From the NCBI GenBank assembly GCA_947466585.1, contig CANIEU010000013.1:1-63408 (forward strand): a DNA stretch of 63,408 bases, in the 5' to 3' direction. Below, piece by piece: positions 16,068 through 24,529 of this stretch; positions within the stretch are counted from its first letter, which is position 1, and each line of letters begins with the position of its first letter. Under the pieces are notes generated by a model. The model was not told the DNA's origin and searched no databases. It worked only from the letters and a program-made list of their open reading frames with translations. Origin of the DNA: Fibrobacterota bacterium. GTDB lineage: Bacteria > Fibrobacterota > Fibrobacteria > UBA11236. Position numbers and translations under genes: made by a program.

Positions 16068-19000
16068 GCACGGTGAACTCCGGCCCGATGATCAACGGCG
16101 CCGCGCGCCCCGTGCTTGCACGTCTGGCTCTCGTTCCCGCGGCGCTCCTGAAGGCGCGCCAGAGAACGGTGCTGCGCCAATCCATCGCCACTGCGCTTTG
16201 CGTGCAGCTGGTACTGCTTCCGACAGGCGCTCTGGTCGCGTCGGCGCGGCCTTACGATCCGATGTGGTTGCAACTTGCGCTGGCGACTTGGTTGGTGTGG
16301 CTGTGGCCTTTGTTGCGGTACCCGCTGGTCACCGATATGTGGATGTCCCGCACCCGACGCGCCCGGATTTACGCCCGAGCGATCGCGGAGGTCTCCACCG
16401 AGCTCGATCATCTGAATCCTTCCGCGCCCGACGTCTTTCGCACGGTGCTGCACCCCGACAATCACTCCGCCGCCACGCTCGATGCACTCGAATCCCTGTA
16501 CGCATCCTGGGAGCCGCGCCTTCGGATTCCTTCTGCACCCGCCGTTCCGCGGCTGCTGGCGCCTGCGTGCAAGGTCGGGTTCGCGTTTGCCCTCTTCGCC
16601 GCGGCCGCTCCGGTGGTTCTTCCGCACCTTTTCGGTTCTCCAGGGAGCGTGCTTTACCGCATGGTGCTGCCGCTGCGTGTTTGGCACGAGATGCCTTTGC
16701 CGCGCTTGCAGCCTCTGAACGTGCATACCCGCATCGTGCGGGGCGACACGCTCGAAGTCGTCGTGCTTACGGACCACGTGCCCTTGGGGCGGCCGGTGCA
16801 TGCCCGCTTGCGTCCCGATTTGAAAACCGGCACCGAGGTGCGCTATTCCCTGATCCGCAACGCCACCGGCGATACCGCCTGGTTCCGCTTCGGGCCTGTC
16901 ACCGCCGATCTTGAGTTGCGTTTCACCGCCATGAACGCGCAGACCCGTGTTTATAAGGTGCAGGCCATCACTCCGCCACGTCTCCAGACGCTCTCCGCTT
17001 TGGTCACGCCTCCCGCATACACGCGCCTTCCCTCCGAGACCTTTCAAGAATTCCCTTCCGCCCTTGCTGTTCTCCCGGGCAGCCGCATCGTGTGGAAAGG
17101 CGAAGCCGATCGCGAACTGGCCGCATGGGAGGTGGTCTGGAATACGGAAGCGACGGGAACCGTTGGAGCGGAGCGAGGGGAGAACGCAGGAAAAAAGAAT
17201 CGAGGTGCGGTGCCGGTCGCGCGGGGTTCGGGTGATCGTCTGGGCTTTTCCCGCGGTATTCGAGAAGCTGCGGATTTGCGGGTGTTGCTCACCGATTTCG
17301 AAGAAGAGGGCGGCGGACGGGCGACGGAAGGGCCCTGGCGTATCGAGCTCAAGTCGGATGCCCTGCCCGAAATCGCACTGCTCGCGCCCGTAGAGGATGG
17401 CGAACTCGCGCGTTCGCTCAAGGTTGCGTTGCTGTTCCGCGCCACGGACGATTTCGGCGTGTCGCGCGTGACCTTGCATTACGTCGTGCTCGCGGGTGAA
17501 CAAGGGGCGGAATCTGCACCGCGATCCGAGGGCACCCGCGATCTTACTACGTGGCGCGATGCCCGCGACGGAACCGGGGGAGGGGTATGGGATGCCTCGG
17601 TGGTGCATCCGGAACCCGGCGAGGTGGTGGAGGTCTACCTTGAAGCCGAGGACAATGATGCGGTGTCGGGACACAATCGGGCGCGGTCGGCCACGGTGCG
17701 CCTGCGTCTGCCCTCCGCCGAAGAGGCGCGCGCCGCCGTCGAGGTTCAGGAGCGCGGTGCGGCTACCAGCCTCGCAAGTGCATTGGAGCGCGAACGGCGC
17801 GTGCGGCTGGAAGAAAGCAAGGCCGAACGTCCCGACCGCGCCACCACCCTCGAGGCGCCTCCGATCGCCGGGGAAGGGGAGGTCCGCCGTATTCTCAGTG
17901 ACCAACCCCGGGAACATTTGCAGGAGGTGCGCGCCCAGATCGAGGCGGAACTTCGCGCCTTGAAAGCCTCACCCGTTCGGCCGTCCCCAGGGTCGGACAA
18001 GGAGAAAGCGGGAGCGAACTCGTCCACTAAAATCCCGGAAGAACAAAAAAAGCGCGAGAAGGCGCTCGAGGAGTTGAAGAAAGAAACCGGCGAAATGCAG
18101 AAACGTTTGCCCGAACCCGGAGTGGCGCGCGCACCGATTGCCGAGCAAAAGAAAAGCCTTGAGGCCTTGAACCGCGATCAAAAGGCGCTGGAAAAGAAGC
18201 TTGCCGAAACACGTCCGTCGGCTTCGCCCTCGGCTTCTCCCTCGCCTTCGCCTTCGACCCCGAAAAAGGAGCCGGGCAGTGCGCAGGCTCGAGAACAAGA
18301 ACGGCAAAATCACGCGCGCCTCGAAGAAGAGCTTCAGCGCAACCTTCAAGAACAGAGGGACTTGCAAAAATGGCTTGAAGAAAAGGATCGGGCCAGTTCC
18401 GCGCAGCAAAAGCGCTTCGAGGAGGCGACGCGCAATGAGGAACGCATGCGGCAGGATGTGGAAAAGGCCCTCGATCAGGTCAAGGAAGCCATGGAGAAAG
18501 GGCTTGAAAACGGCAACCTGACGCCTGATGTTCTCGAGAAAATGGACCGCGTGCGCGAGTTGCTCGAAGAGGTCCTGGACGACAGCGAGAAAGAGCGGTT
18601 GCGTAACGAAGGCGGTGATCAGAAGCCCGATGCGCAGGACATGCAACGCGCCGTGCGAAATCTGCTCGAGAAAAAGGACGGGATCCGGCAGGATTTGGCG
18701 CGCGCCATCCGCATGCTCGAATCCATGCGCGAAATGCGAGCCCTCAAGGAAGTCGCGGGCACGGTACGCGCACTCGAAAAAGAGCAGAGCGCTCTCGCCG
18801 CCGCTTTGGACAAGGAACCTCCAACGGGTAACTCTCCGGCCGCGCAGGAGGCGCGGGGGGGCGAGTTGGACGAGCGCGCTGAAGAGCAAAAGATGTTGGC
18901 CAAGCGTCTTGACGCAGCGATGCAGGAAATGGACCGCCTTTCCAAAACACCGTCCTTGCGTTCGCTTAAAAAGGAGGAAGCCCGTAAGGCCCGCGAGGCC

Positions 19001-20302
19001 ATGGCGAAAACCTCCGACAAGCTGAAGGAGAAAAAGCCCGACCGCAAAGCCTCCCAGGAGGGCGCCGACCTCGCCGCCAAACATTTGCAGAAGGCCGCCG
19101 AGGAAATGGAAAAGATGGCCGCGCAGGGCGAGGGTGGTCCGGCGCAGGGCGAGGTCCGCGCGGTGCTCGAAGAAACCCTCGAATTCGCGCGCTGGCTGAA
19201 CCCGGCAGGCGGCCTCGCGGTGCCGGCCCCGCCCTCGTGGAGCACGGAGGCGGGGCCGGGCGCGGCCCGTGTGGCCAAATGGTTGGCCGCGCGCATGCAG
19301 CGCCTCGTGGAAAAGCAACCCTTCAATACCGAGGTGCTGCGCCGCGAGGCCGGTGCTCTTTCAGCTGTGGCGGATGCGTTGAGTACCTCAGATGCAACAG
19401 GTGGTGTCGCATTGATGGCGCATGCGCGCGGCGCGGCGCGCGAACTTCTGAAACTCCTGAAGCAAGATGAGAACGGCGGAGGAAGCGAAGAGGGAGATGG
19501 CGAAGGCGACAGCGATCTCGGGGGCGGCGAATCTGGGGAGTCGGGACAGGAAGGACTCTCGGGCCGCATGCGTGGAATTTCGGGCAAGCAAATGGCCGCG
19601 AATCAATTGACGCAGGAACTGTTGCGCGAGTTGTTGCAACAGCGTCAGGATCCGGGTTCTCCGGGAGGCAAGGATCCTTCGGGATCGTCCGGCTCCTCCG
19701 GTTCCTCTGGTTCCTCTGATGGGGGTGGCAAGCCGCGCAAACCCGGTACCGGCCAAGCCGGGGGCCAAGGGGGAAATCAGGCGGACGGTTCGGGAAGCAG
19801 GGGATCTGAAGGCTCCGGAGATTCGCAGGGTTCGCAAGGTGGCGACAAGAGCGGGGGATCTTCGGGCAAAAACGGAAAAACCGGCGCGGCTGCCAACGCG
19901 CAGCAAAAAATCGCCGAAGCCCTCGAATCCTTGGCCGAGTCGGCAGACGATGCCGGAGGCGCGGCGCGCAAACTGCGTCAACTGGCCGCCGAGGCGCGGG
20001 CCTTGGAGCGGGAATTACGTGGCGAGCGCCTCGATCCCGAAACCGTGCGCAAACGTCAGGAACAATTCCGCAGCCGCCTCCTGGAGGCCACGGATGCCAT
20101 GGAGGAGCGCGGTCAACGGCAGGAGCGCCGCGCTGAGGCTTGGACCGGAGGCGTGCGGATTCCAGAGCGTATCGGTTCCCTCGGTATGGACAGCCTCGCG
20201 GTCGAACTGAAGCGTCGTCGTGCGGAAGCCCGCAAGCTACCGCTTACCCCCGCGCAAAAGCAGCGGGTGGAATGGTATTATGACAGGCTGTTGGGCCCGT
20301 GA
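16064..20302 (+). CDS. Giant DUF4175-like membrane protein with coiled coil and Gly/Ser-rich tail
   Basis: 1,412 residues. Three N-terminal hydrophobic segments lie at about 38-60, 68-88 and 168-190. A beta-rich periplasmic region reaches about residue 545. A long charged coiled coil (Lys/Glu/Gln-rich) covers roughly 560-1040, a Gly/Ser-rich linker about 1150-1280, and a final helical segment closes the protein. The layout matches DUF4175 proteins of Bacteroidota, Gemmatimonadota and relatives, which sit beside DUF4159 genes. Its role is unknown; a link to cell-envelope stress or a Bat-like complex is inference from neighbours. It is coupled to the DUF4159 gene by a 4-nt overlap. No catalytic motif was recognised. 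Confidence 0.7.
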   Translation: MSTVNSGPMINGAARPVLARLALVPAALLKARQRTVLRQSIATALCVQLVLLPTGALVASARPYDPMWLQLALATWLVWLWPLLRYPLVTDMWMSRTRRARIYARAIAEVSTELDHLNPSAPDVFRTVLHPDNHSAATLDALESLYASWEPRLRIPSAPAVPRLLAPACKVGFAFALFAAAAPVVLPHLFGSPGSVLYRMVLPLRVWHEMPLPRLQPLNVHTRIVRGDTLEVVVLTDHVPLGRPVHARLRPDLKTGTEVRYSLIRNATGDTAWFRFGPVTADLELRFTAMNAQTRVYKVQAITPPRLQTLSALVTPPAYTRLPSETFQEFPSALAVLPGSRIVWKGEADRELAAWEVVWNTEATGTVGAERGENAGKKNRGAVPVARGSGDRLGFSRGIREAADLRVLLTDFEEEGGGRATEGPWRIELKSDALPEIALLAPVEDGELARSLKVALLFRATDDFGVSRVTLHYVVLAGEQGAESAPRSEGTRDLTTWRDARDGTGGGVWDASVVHPEPGEVVEVYLEAEDNDAVSGHNRARSATVRLRLPSAEEARAAVEVQERGAATSLASALERERRVRLEESKAERPDRATTLEAPPIAGEGEVRRILSDQPREHLQEVRAQIEAELRALKASPVRPSPGSDKEKAGANSSTKIPEEQKKREKALEELKKETGEMQKRLPEPGVARAPIAEQKKSLEALNRDQKALEKKLAETRPSASPSASPSPSPSTPKKEPGSAQAREQERQNHARLEEELQRNLQEQRDLQKWLEEKDRASSAQQKRFEEATRNEERMRQDVEKALDQVKEAMEKGLENGNLTPDVLEKMDRVRELLEEVLDDSEKERLRNEGGDQKPDAQDMQRAVRNLLEKKDGIRQDLARAIRMLESMREMRALKEVAGTVRALEKEQSALAAALDKEPPTGNSPAAQEARGGELDERAEEQKMLAKRLDAAMQEMDRLSKTPSLRSLKKEEARKAREAMAKTSDKLKEKKPDRKASQEGADLAAKHLQKAAEEMEKMAAQGEGGPAQGEVRAVLEETLEFARWLNPAGGLAVPAPPSWSTEAGPGAARVAKWLAARMQRLVEKQPFNTEVLRREAGALSAVADALSTSDATGGVALMAHARGAARELLKLLKQDENGGGSEEGDGEGDSDLGGGESGESGQEGLSGRMRGISGKQMAANQLTQELLRELLQQRQDPGSPGGKDPSGSSGSSGSSGSSDGGGKPRKPGTGQAGGQGGNQADGSGSRGSEGSGDSQGSQGGDKSGGSSGKNGKTGAAANAQQKIAEALESLAESADDAGGAARKLRQLAAEARALERELRGERLDPETVRKRQEQFRSRLLEATDAMEERGQRQERRAEAWTGGVRIPERIGSLGMDSLAVELKRRRAEARKLPLTPAQKQRVEWYYDRLLGP

Positions 20303-20354
20303 TGGAATTCCCTGAAATTCGCTCCGCCCAGCCCCGAAAGGATTTTTAACACCC

Positions 20355-21158
20355 ATGCGCATGCTGACCGCACTCGACGCCCGCATGATCACGCTGGGTC
20401 TGCGCGCGCAAAAGGTGCTCGACAAGGCCTTTGTAGAAACGTGGCGATTTTTGCGCTTTTGCGTTTCCGTTGGGGTCGCATTGCCCTCCTCCGTGCGGCA
20501 TCCGCGATCGATGCTCGAGCAATTGATGTGGATCGGAGCCAGCTCGTTGCCTCTGGTGGCATTCATATCGCTATTCTCCGGTGCGGTCGCCGCGTGGCAG
20601 GCGGCGCACAACTTCGCCGACTACGTGCCCCTGCGCTATGTCGGATCGGCGGTGGGGAAGTCGGTGATGCTCGAACTGGGGCCCGTGCTGACCGCCATCG
20701 TGGTGGCCGGGCGCGCGGGGGCGGCGATGGCCGCGGAACTTGGCACCATGACGGTGACGGAACAGATCGACGCCATGCGGGCGCTGGGCCTCCATCCGGT
20801 GCGCATTCTAATCGCACCGCGATTTTTGGCTTCGCTGATCGCGCTTCCCTTGCTCACCATTTGGTCGGCGCTGGTGGCATTGCTCGGGGCGCTGGCCGTG
20901 GTCACGCTTTTCAACGGGCTTACGCCCGAAACATTCTTTTTCGGTGTGCGGCTTTTTTACGCCGACCGCGACTTGTTCGTCGGGTTGTTGAAAGCAGCGG
21001 TATTCGGAGGGTGGATCGCCCTGTTCGGCTGCTGGTTCGGGATTTCGAGCGGGCGGGGTGCCGAAGGCGTGGGGCGCGCGGCCATGTCGGCCGTGGTGTG
21101 GTCGAACACCGCGATCCTCGTGAGCGGTTTCGTTCTGTCTAAATTACTTCTCCCATGA
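20355..21158 (+). CDS. mlaE: MlaE-family ABC transporter permease
   Basis: 267 residues, the integral inner-membrane permease of the Mla/Mce-type phospholipid transport system. The core is typical: SLPLVAFISLFSGAVAAWQ, then VMLELGPVLTAIVVAGRAGA and AAELGTMTVTEQIDAMRALG, with several helices after. The partner ATPase (MlaF) and MCE protein (MlaD) are not in this window, so the genes must be elsewhere. The C-terminus overlaps the glnD start by 4 nt, so the two are co-translated. AAGGA lies 12 nt before the start. Confidence 0.88.
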   Translation: MRMLTALDARMITLGLRAQKVLDKAFVETWRFLRFCVSVGVALPSSVRHPRSMLEQLMWIGASSLPLVAFISLFSGAVAAWQAAHNFADYVPLRYVGSAVGKSVMLELGPVLTAIVVAGRAGAAMAAELGTMTVTEQIDAMRALGLHPVRILIAPRFLASLIALPLLTIWSALVALLGALAVVTLFNGLTPETFFFGVRLFYADRDLFVGLLKAAVFGGWIALFGCWFGISSGRGAEGVGRAAMSAVVWSNTAILVSGFVLSKLLLP

Positions 21159-23830
21159 TCCAACGCTCCCTCTCTCGCATGGAACAACGCGGAGACTTCG
21201 TGCAGGCACTGCGCGACGCCTTCGGCCAAACCGACTCCGCCGCCCGCAATCGCGAGGTCAAGGACGTGCTGCAACGGCAGCGCGACAAGATCCGCCGCCT
21301 CAACCGCGACGGTTCCTCGGGTGCCGATACCGTACGCTTCATCAGCGAGATGGTGGATACCCTGCTGCGTGTGCTGTGGGAGCACTTGGAAAACGCCATT
21401 CCTGAAGATGCCCGCTGCATCGCCGTCATTGCGGTGGGGGGGTATGGTCGAATGGAGCTGTGTCCGCAAAGCGACATCGACCTGCTGGTGCTGACATCTC
21501 CTTCCCCCGACGGTTACGAGCGGGAACAGGCCGAGACCATGATCCGCAGCCTGTGGGATTTCGGATTCAGCGTGGGCTCTTCGGTGCGGTCGCTTGCCCA
21601 GTGCAAGGAGGCCTCGGCCAAGGATCCGGAAACCTGGACCTCCTTCCTCAACGAGCGGTTCATCGCGGGGGATTACCCGTTGTATCGCAGCTTCGCCGAC
21701 CTGATGCGCAAGAAGCTGTTCCCGTGGCGGATTTCGGCGCTGGTGCGTGCGAAAATCGACGAGCATGAGGCGCGGCGTGAGCGCATGGGGTCGCTGGTGC
21801 AGATGCTGGAACCCAACATCAAGGAGGGCAGCGGTTGTCTCCGCGACGTGCACTCGATGATGTGGATCGCCAAGGTGCGGCACGATTGCGCGAATTTCGA
21901 CGATCTGGTGCGTGAAGGCCTGATTTCGCCGCAAGAACAGGAAGATATCCGTGCGGCCTACGATTTTTTGCTGCAGGTGCGCTGCACAATTCATTTCATC
22001 ACGCAAAAGAAGGATGATCGCCTGAACTTCCATCTTCAGCCCGAAGTGGCGGCGGAGCTGGGATTCGTGGACGAGGGCACCTTCAAGGCGGTGGAGATTT
22101 TCCTCAAGGTCTTTTACCACCACACCAAGACGGTGAACCGCGTGACCGAGGCGGTGATTTCACGCTGGGTGCCACCGGCCAATGGAGCGCGGCGCGGTTC
22201 CGAAACGGTGCGCAAGCATCCGACCTTCGCCGCCGTGGACGGCGCGCTCGAGCTGCGCGTTAAAACAGGGAATCCGTTCCGGGGAAATCTCGACCTCATC
22301 CTCGATTATTTCGATCTCGCCAACGACGAGAGATTGACCTATGGGCATCAGGCGATCTTGCGGCTGAAGCAGGCGGTGGCCCAGCTCGCCTTGCAGGACG
22401 ATCTTGACGTGAAGGGCCCTCTCCACCGTTTTCTGGCGCTGAGCCAACGCCCCGGGCGCGTGGGTCGCATGCTGCGCAGCATGAACGACGTGGGCCTGAT
22501 CGGCCTGCTGATTCCGGATTTCAATTACATCTACTGCCACAGCCACCACGACATCTATCACATCTACACCACCGATGAACACACCATCACGGTAGTGCGG
22601 CAGTTGGCCTACCTTTCTGACACGCAATCGCAAGAACTGGCTTCGTTGCGTAGCGCGCTGGCGCGCATCACCGATCGTGAAGCGCTGGTACTCGCCTGCC
22701 TGTATCACGATCTCGGCAAAGGCCTCGGCCCGGGACACTCCGTCACCGGGGCGCGCCTTTCCTTCGCCTTTATGGAAAGCGCGGGGTTTTCTCCTTCGCG
22801 CTGTCAGACCGTTTCGAATCTCGTGCTGCATCACTTGCTGATGAACGACGTGATCCAGCGGCGCGATCTCGATGATCCCAAAACCATCCGTGATTTTCTC
22901 ACCAAGGTCGAGACGCCCGCCCTCCTCCACAACTTGTACGTGCTCACCTATTGCGATACGTCTTCGGTGCACCCCGATGCTTGGTCGGCCTGGAAGGCGA
23001 CCTTGCTGCAGAAGTTGTACGAGTCCGCGCTGGAAACTTTGCAGCAACCCTACCGCGAGGCCCAGGCGCGCCGTCTGCCCGCCGAGGATGAACTGCGCAC
23101 CGCGTTGGCGCGCGTGCTGCCTCCGGAGGAAATCGGCTCCCATATCCAGACCTTGGGGGAGAATTACCTGGCCGCACATTCGGCGGAAGAAATCGCCTTG
23201 CACGCTGGTTTGCTGCGAGAAACCGCCGGGGGCGGGTTCGGGGTGCATGTGCGGGCCCGCTCGACACACTGGGAAATTACCATCGCCGCGCGTGACGAAA
23301 AAGCCCTGCTTTGCCGCATCGCGGGCAGTTTGGCCCATTTGAACCTCTCCATTCTGACCGCCAAGATCTATACGCTCGGGGGAGAAAAGGTGGTGGACCG
23401 CTTCTGGGTTGCGATTCCGCAAGAGGAAGCGCCTTCAGCCGACGGTTTGCGGGCCCATCTGCTCCGGGAACTGGCGTCGACCTTCCGACTCGATCGCGAC
23501 GAGCTGCGCGCATTGCGCGCCCGCTTCCGCATGACGCATCGCACCACCGTCGATACCGGCGCTGCGCCCAAGGCATTGATTTCCAACGATCTATCCGATG
23601 CATTTTCAGTTTTGGAAGTGACGTGCCGTGATCAGATCGGCATCCTCTTCCAGGTTGCATTGGTGTTGAGTGAAATCGGGCTCGATGTGCATGGCGCGGT
23701 TCTGACAACGGAAGCCGACAAGGCTATGGATTCGTTTTACGTGACCACGGAAACCGGTGAAAAGATTACCGATACGGCGCGTTGCATCGAAATCACCCGC
23801 GCACTCGAGCAGGAACTCGCATCGGTTTGA
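21155..23830 (+). CDS. glnD: [Protein-PII] uridylyltransferase / uridylyl-removing enzyme
   Basis: 891 residues with the standard GlnD layout. The nucleotidyltransferase motif GGYGRMELCPQSDIDLL (residues 95-111, with Asp107 and Asp109) comes first. An HD hydrolase domain with YHDLGKGLGPGHS lies near 515. Two ACT domains start near 705 (ITIAARDEKALLCRIAGSLA) and 818 (VTCRDQIGILFQVALVLSEI). It senses glutamine and modifies PII to control nitrogen assimilation. No glnB or glnA lies nearby. The unusual feature is its coupling to an orphan mlaE by an ATGA overlap. Confidence 0.95.
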   Translation: MIQRSLSRMEQRGDFVQALRDAFGQTDSAARNREVKDVLQRQRDKIRRLNRDGSSGADTVRFISEMVDTLLRVLWEHLENAIPEDARCIAVIAVGGYGRMELCPQSDIDLLVLTSPSPDGYEREQAETMIRSLWDFGFSVGSSVRSLAQCKEASAKDPETWTSFLNERFIAGDYPLYRSFADLMRKKLFPWRISALVRAKIDEHEARRERMGSLVQMLEPNIKEGSGCLRDVHSMMWIAKVRHDCANFDDLVREGLISPQEQEDIRAAYDFLLQVRCTIHFITQKKDDRLNFHLQPEVAAELGFVDEGTFKAVEIFLKVFYHHTKTVNRVTEAVISRWVPPANGARRGSETVRKHPTFAAVDGALELRVKTGNPFRGNLDLILDYFDLANDERLTYGHQAILRLKQAVAQLALQDDLDVKGPLHRFLALSQRPGRVGRMLRSMNDVGLIGLLIPDFNYIYCHSHHDIYHIYTTDEHTITVVRQLAYLSDTQSQELASLRSALARITDREALVLACLYHDLGKGLGPGHSVTGARLSFAFMESAGFSPSRCQTVSNLVLHHLLMNDVIQRRDLDDPKTIRDFLTKVETPALLHNLYVLTYCDTSSVHPDAWSAWKATLLQKLYESALETLQQPYREAQARRLPAEDELRTALARVLPPEEIGSHIQTLGENYLAAHSAEEIALHAGLLRETAGGGFGVHVRARSTHWEITIAARDEKALLCRIAGSLAHLNLSILTAKIYTLGGEKVVDRFWVAIPQEEAPSADGLRAHLLRELASTFRLDRDELRALRARFRMTHRTTVDTGAAPKALISNDLSDAFSVLEVTCRDQIGILFQVALVLSEIGLDVHGAVLTTEADKAMDSFYVTTETGEKITDTARCIEITRALEQELASV

Positions 23831-23863
23831 TCCGTGAGCGGCCCGAACTTTTTTTCTAAATCG

Positions 23864-23913
23864 AAAAAAAAAATCAATAATCGATTGACTTCTTCTGTCA
23901 AGTGCCTTATCAT
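23864..23913 (+). promoter_or_regulatory. Strong promoter with upstream A-tract
   Basis: TTGACT (23885-23890) and TATCAT (23908-23913) are spaced by exactly 17 nt. A ten-A run (23864-23873) and further A/T bases precede the -35, like an UP element. It is the best promoter I see in the window and faces the Lys/Ala-rich peptide gene at 24273. Confidence 0.65.
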
Positions 23914-23946
23914 TTATCTATAGACAAACAGTTTAGGAGAATCTTT

Positions 23947-24231
23947 TTGGATTCACGTCTGTTGAAATTCGAGAGCGCCTCGCCTTTCTCAACGCCAACG
24001 GCGGCTGCACTTCTTCGTGCAGATAACCGTTCAGCTGATCCTACAGGCCGTCTTTCTGCTCTCTCTTCCGCACTTCCTGCGAATCACATGGATCGCACGA
24101 ACGCCAATAAATACGGCCCTTTCCACACGTCTGCACATTCATCTACTTTCGGTTCGCGCTCGCGTCATCACGCCGGCACCGGCTCCCCATCCAAAATTTC
24201 CCAAGCACTTTTTCAAGATTGTTTTGTTTAA
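23947..24231 (+). CDS. Candidate leader ORF of unknown function
   Basis: TTG 23947 follows AGGAG (23935-23939) at 7 nt and opens a 94-residue frame starting MDSRLLKFESASPF, ending QALFQDCFV. It is Ser/Ala/His/Arg-rich with no recognised domain. The good spacing from both promoter and ribosome binding site argues for translation. The lack of any family signal and the rather random composition argue against a conserved protein. It may be a leader peptide or nothing. Confidence 0.25.
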   Translation: MDSRLLKFESASPFSTPTAAALLRADNRSADPTGRLSALSSALPANHMDRTNANKYGPFHTSAHSSTFGSRSRHHAGTGSPSKISQALFQDCFV

Positions 24232-24252
24232 CGTTCCTAATCTGAACCCATC

Positions 24253-24265
24253 CGGAGGGAGGTGA
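24253..24265 (+). promoter_or_regulatory. Near-perfect Shine-Dalgarno sequence
   Basis: GGAGGGAGGTGATC (from 24253) contains the full complement of the 16S rRNA 3' end (GGAGGTGATC), ending about 7 nt before the ATG at 24273. It is stronger than any other ribosome binding site in the window. Confidence 0.75.
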
Positions 24266-24272
24266 TCCACAC

Positions 24273-24359
24273 ATGGCCACCAAGAAAAAAGCCGCCAAGA
24301 AGGCGCCGAAGAAGGCAGCGAAGAAGGCTGTCAAGAAAGCTGCTAAGAAGAAGAAGTAA
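24273..24359 (+). CDS. 28-residue Lys/Ala-rich histone-H1-like peptide
   Basis: The ORF begins MATKKKAAKKAPKKAAKK and ends in KKKK, with only Lys, Ala, Pro, Val, Thr and Met. It resembles the C-terminal tails of bacterial H1-like proteins (AlgP, HctB, Lys-rich HU tails), so binding of DNA or RNA is likely but inferred. Support for a real gene: the strong promoter at 23885, the near-perfect Shine-Dalgarno, and a classical terminator 43 nt after the stop. The same composition recurs as the N-terminal half of the RsfS fusion at 26256-27392. Confidence 0.7.
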   Translation: MATKKKAAKKAPKKAAKKAVKKAAKKKK

Positions 24360-24365
24360 TTCTTC

Positions 24366-24392
24366 TTTGATTTCAATTCTTTTGAAATCAAA
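24366..24392 (+). other. Perfect 11-bp hairpin after the Lys/Ala peptide gene
   Basis: TTTGATTTCAA (24366-24376) and TTGAAATCAAA (24382-24392) pair perfectly around a 5-nt loop. It lies between the stop codon and the terminator, so it may protect the short mRNA's 3' end. Confidence 0.55.
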
Positions 24393-24401
24393 AGCTTAAG
24401 G

Positions 24402-24432
24402 GGAAGCCGGGTTCGCTCGGCTTCCTTTTTTT
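24402..24432 (+). terminator. Rho-independent terminator with UUCG loop
   Basis: GGAAGCCGGG (24402-24411), TTCG loop, CTCGGCTTCC-type return strand (24416-24425, one G-T pair), then seven T. It ends the Lys/Ala peptide transcript. Confidence 0.85.
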
Positions 24433-24529
24433 ATGCGTTTTTCAAAAAATTCGGGTACTAAGTCATTGATGCCGAAGAAGATGAGTTGGGGATGCGAGGG
24501 CCATCCCTATCGGTAACATCCGCCTTGAG

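Larger units (their letters stand above)
23831..24272 (+). other. Gene-poor stretch: promoter and about 350-nt leader
   Basis: After glnD the region holds the A-tract promoter and then a leader from about 23920 to 24272. I recognise no known riboswitch or RNA family in it. One reading frame in it has a ribosome binding site and is listed separately as a weak candidate. Confidence 0.5.

Noticed and set aside
15998-17917. 639-codon minus-strand ORF opposite the DUF4175-like gene
   Set aside because: Low-complexity Arg/His/Gly-rich translation with no recognisable domain; the plus strand has a gene coupled to its neighbours.
17969-19318. 449-codon minus-strand ORF, Phe/Leu-rich, that could look like a membrane protein
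   Set aside because: It is the reverse of a Lys/Glu coiled coil, whose antisense codons give Phe and Leu; no start context or family signal.
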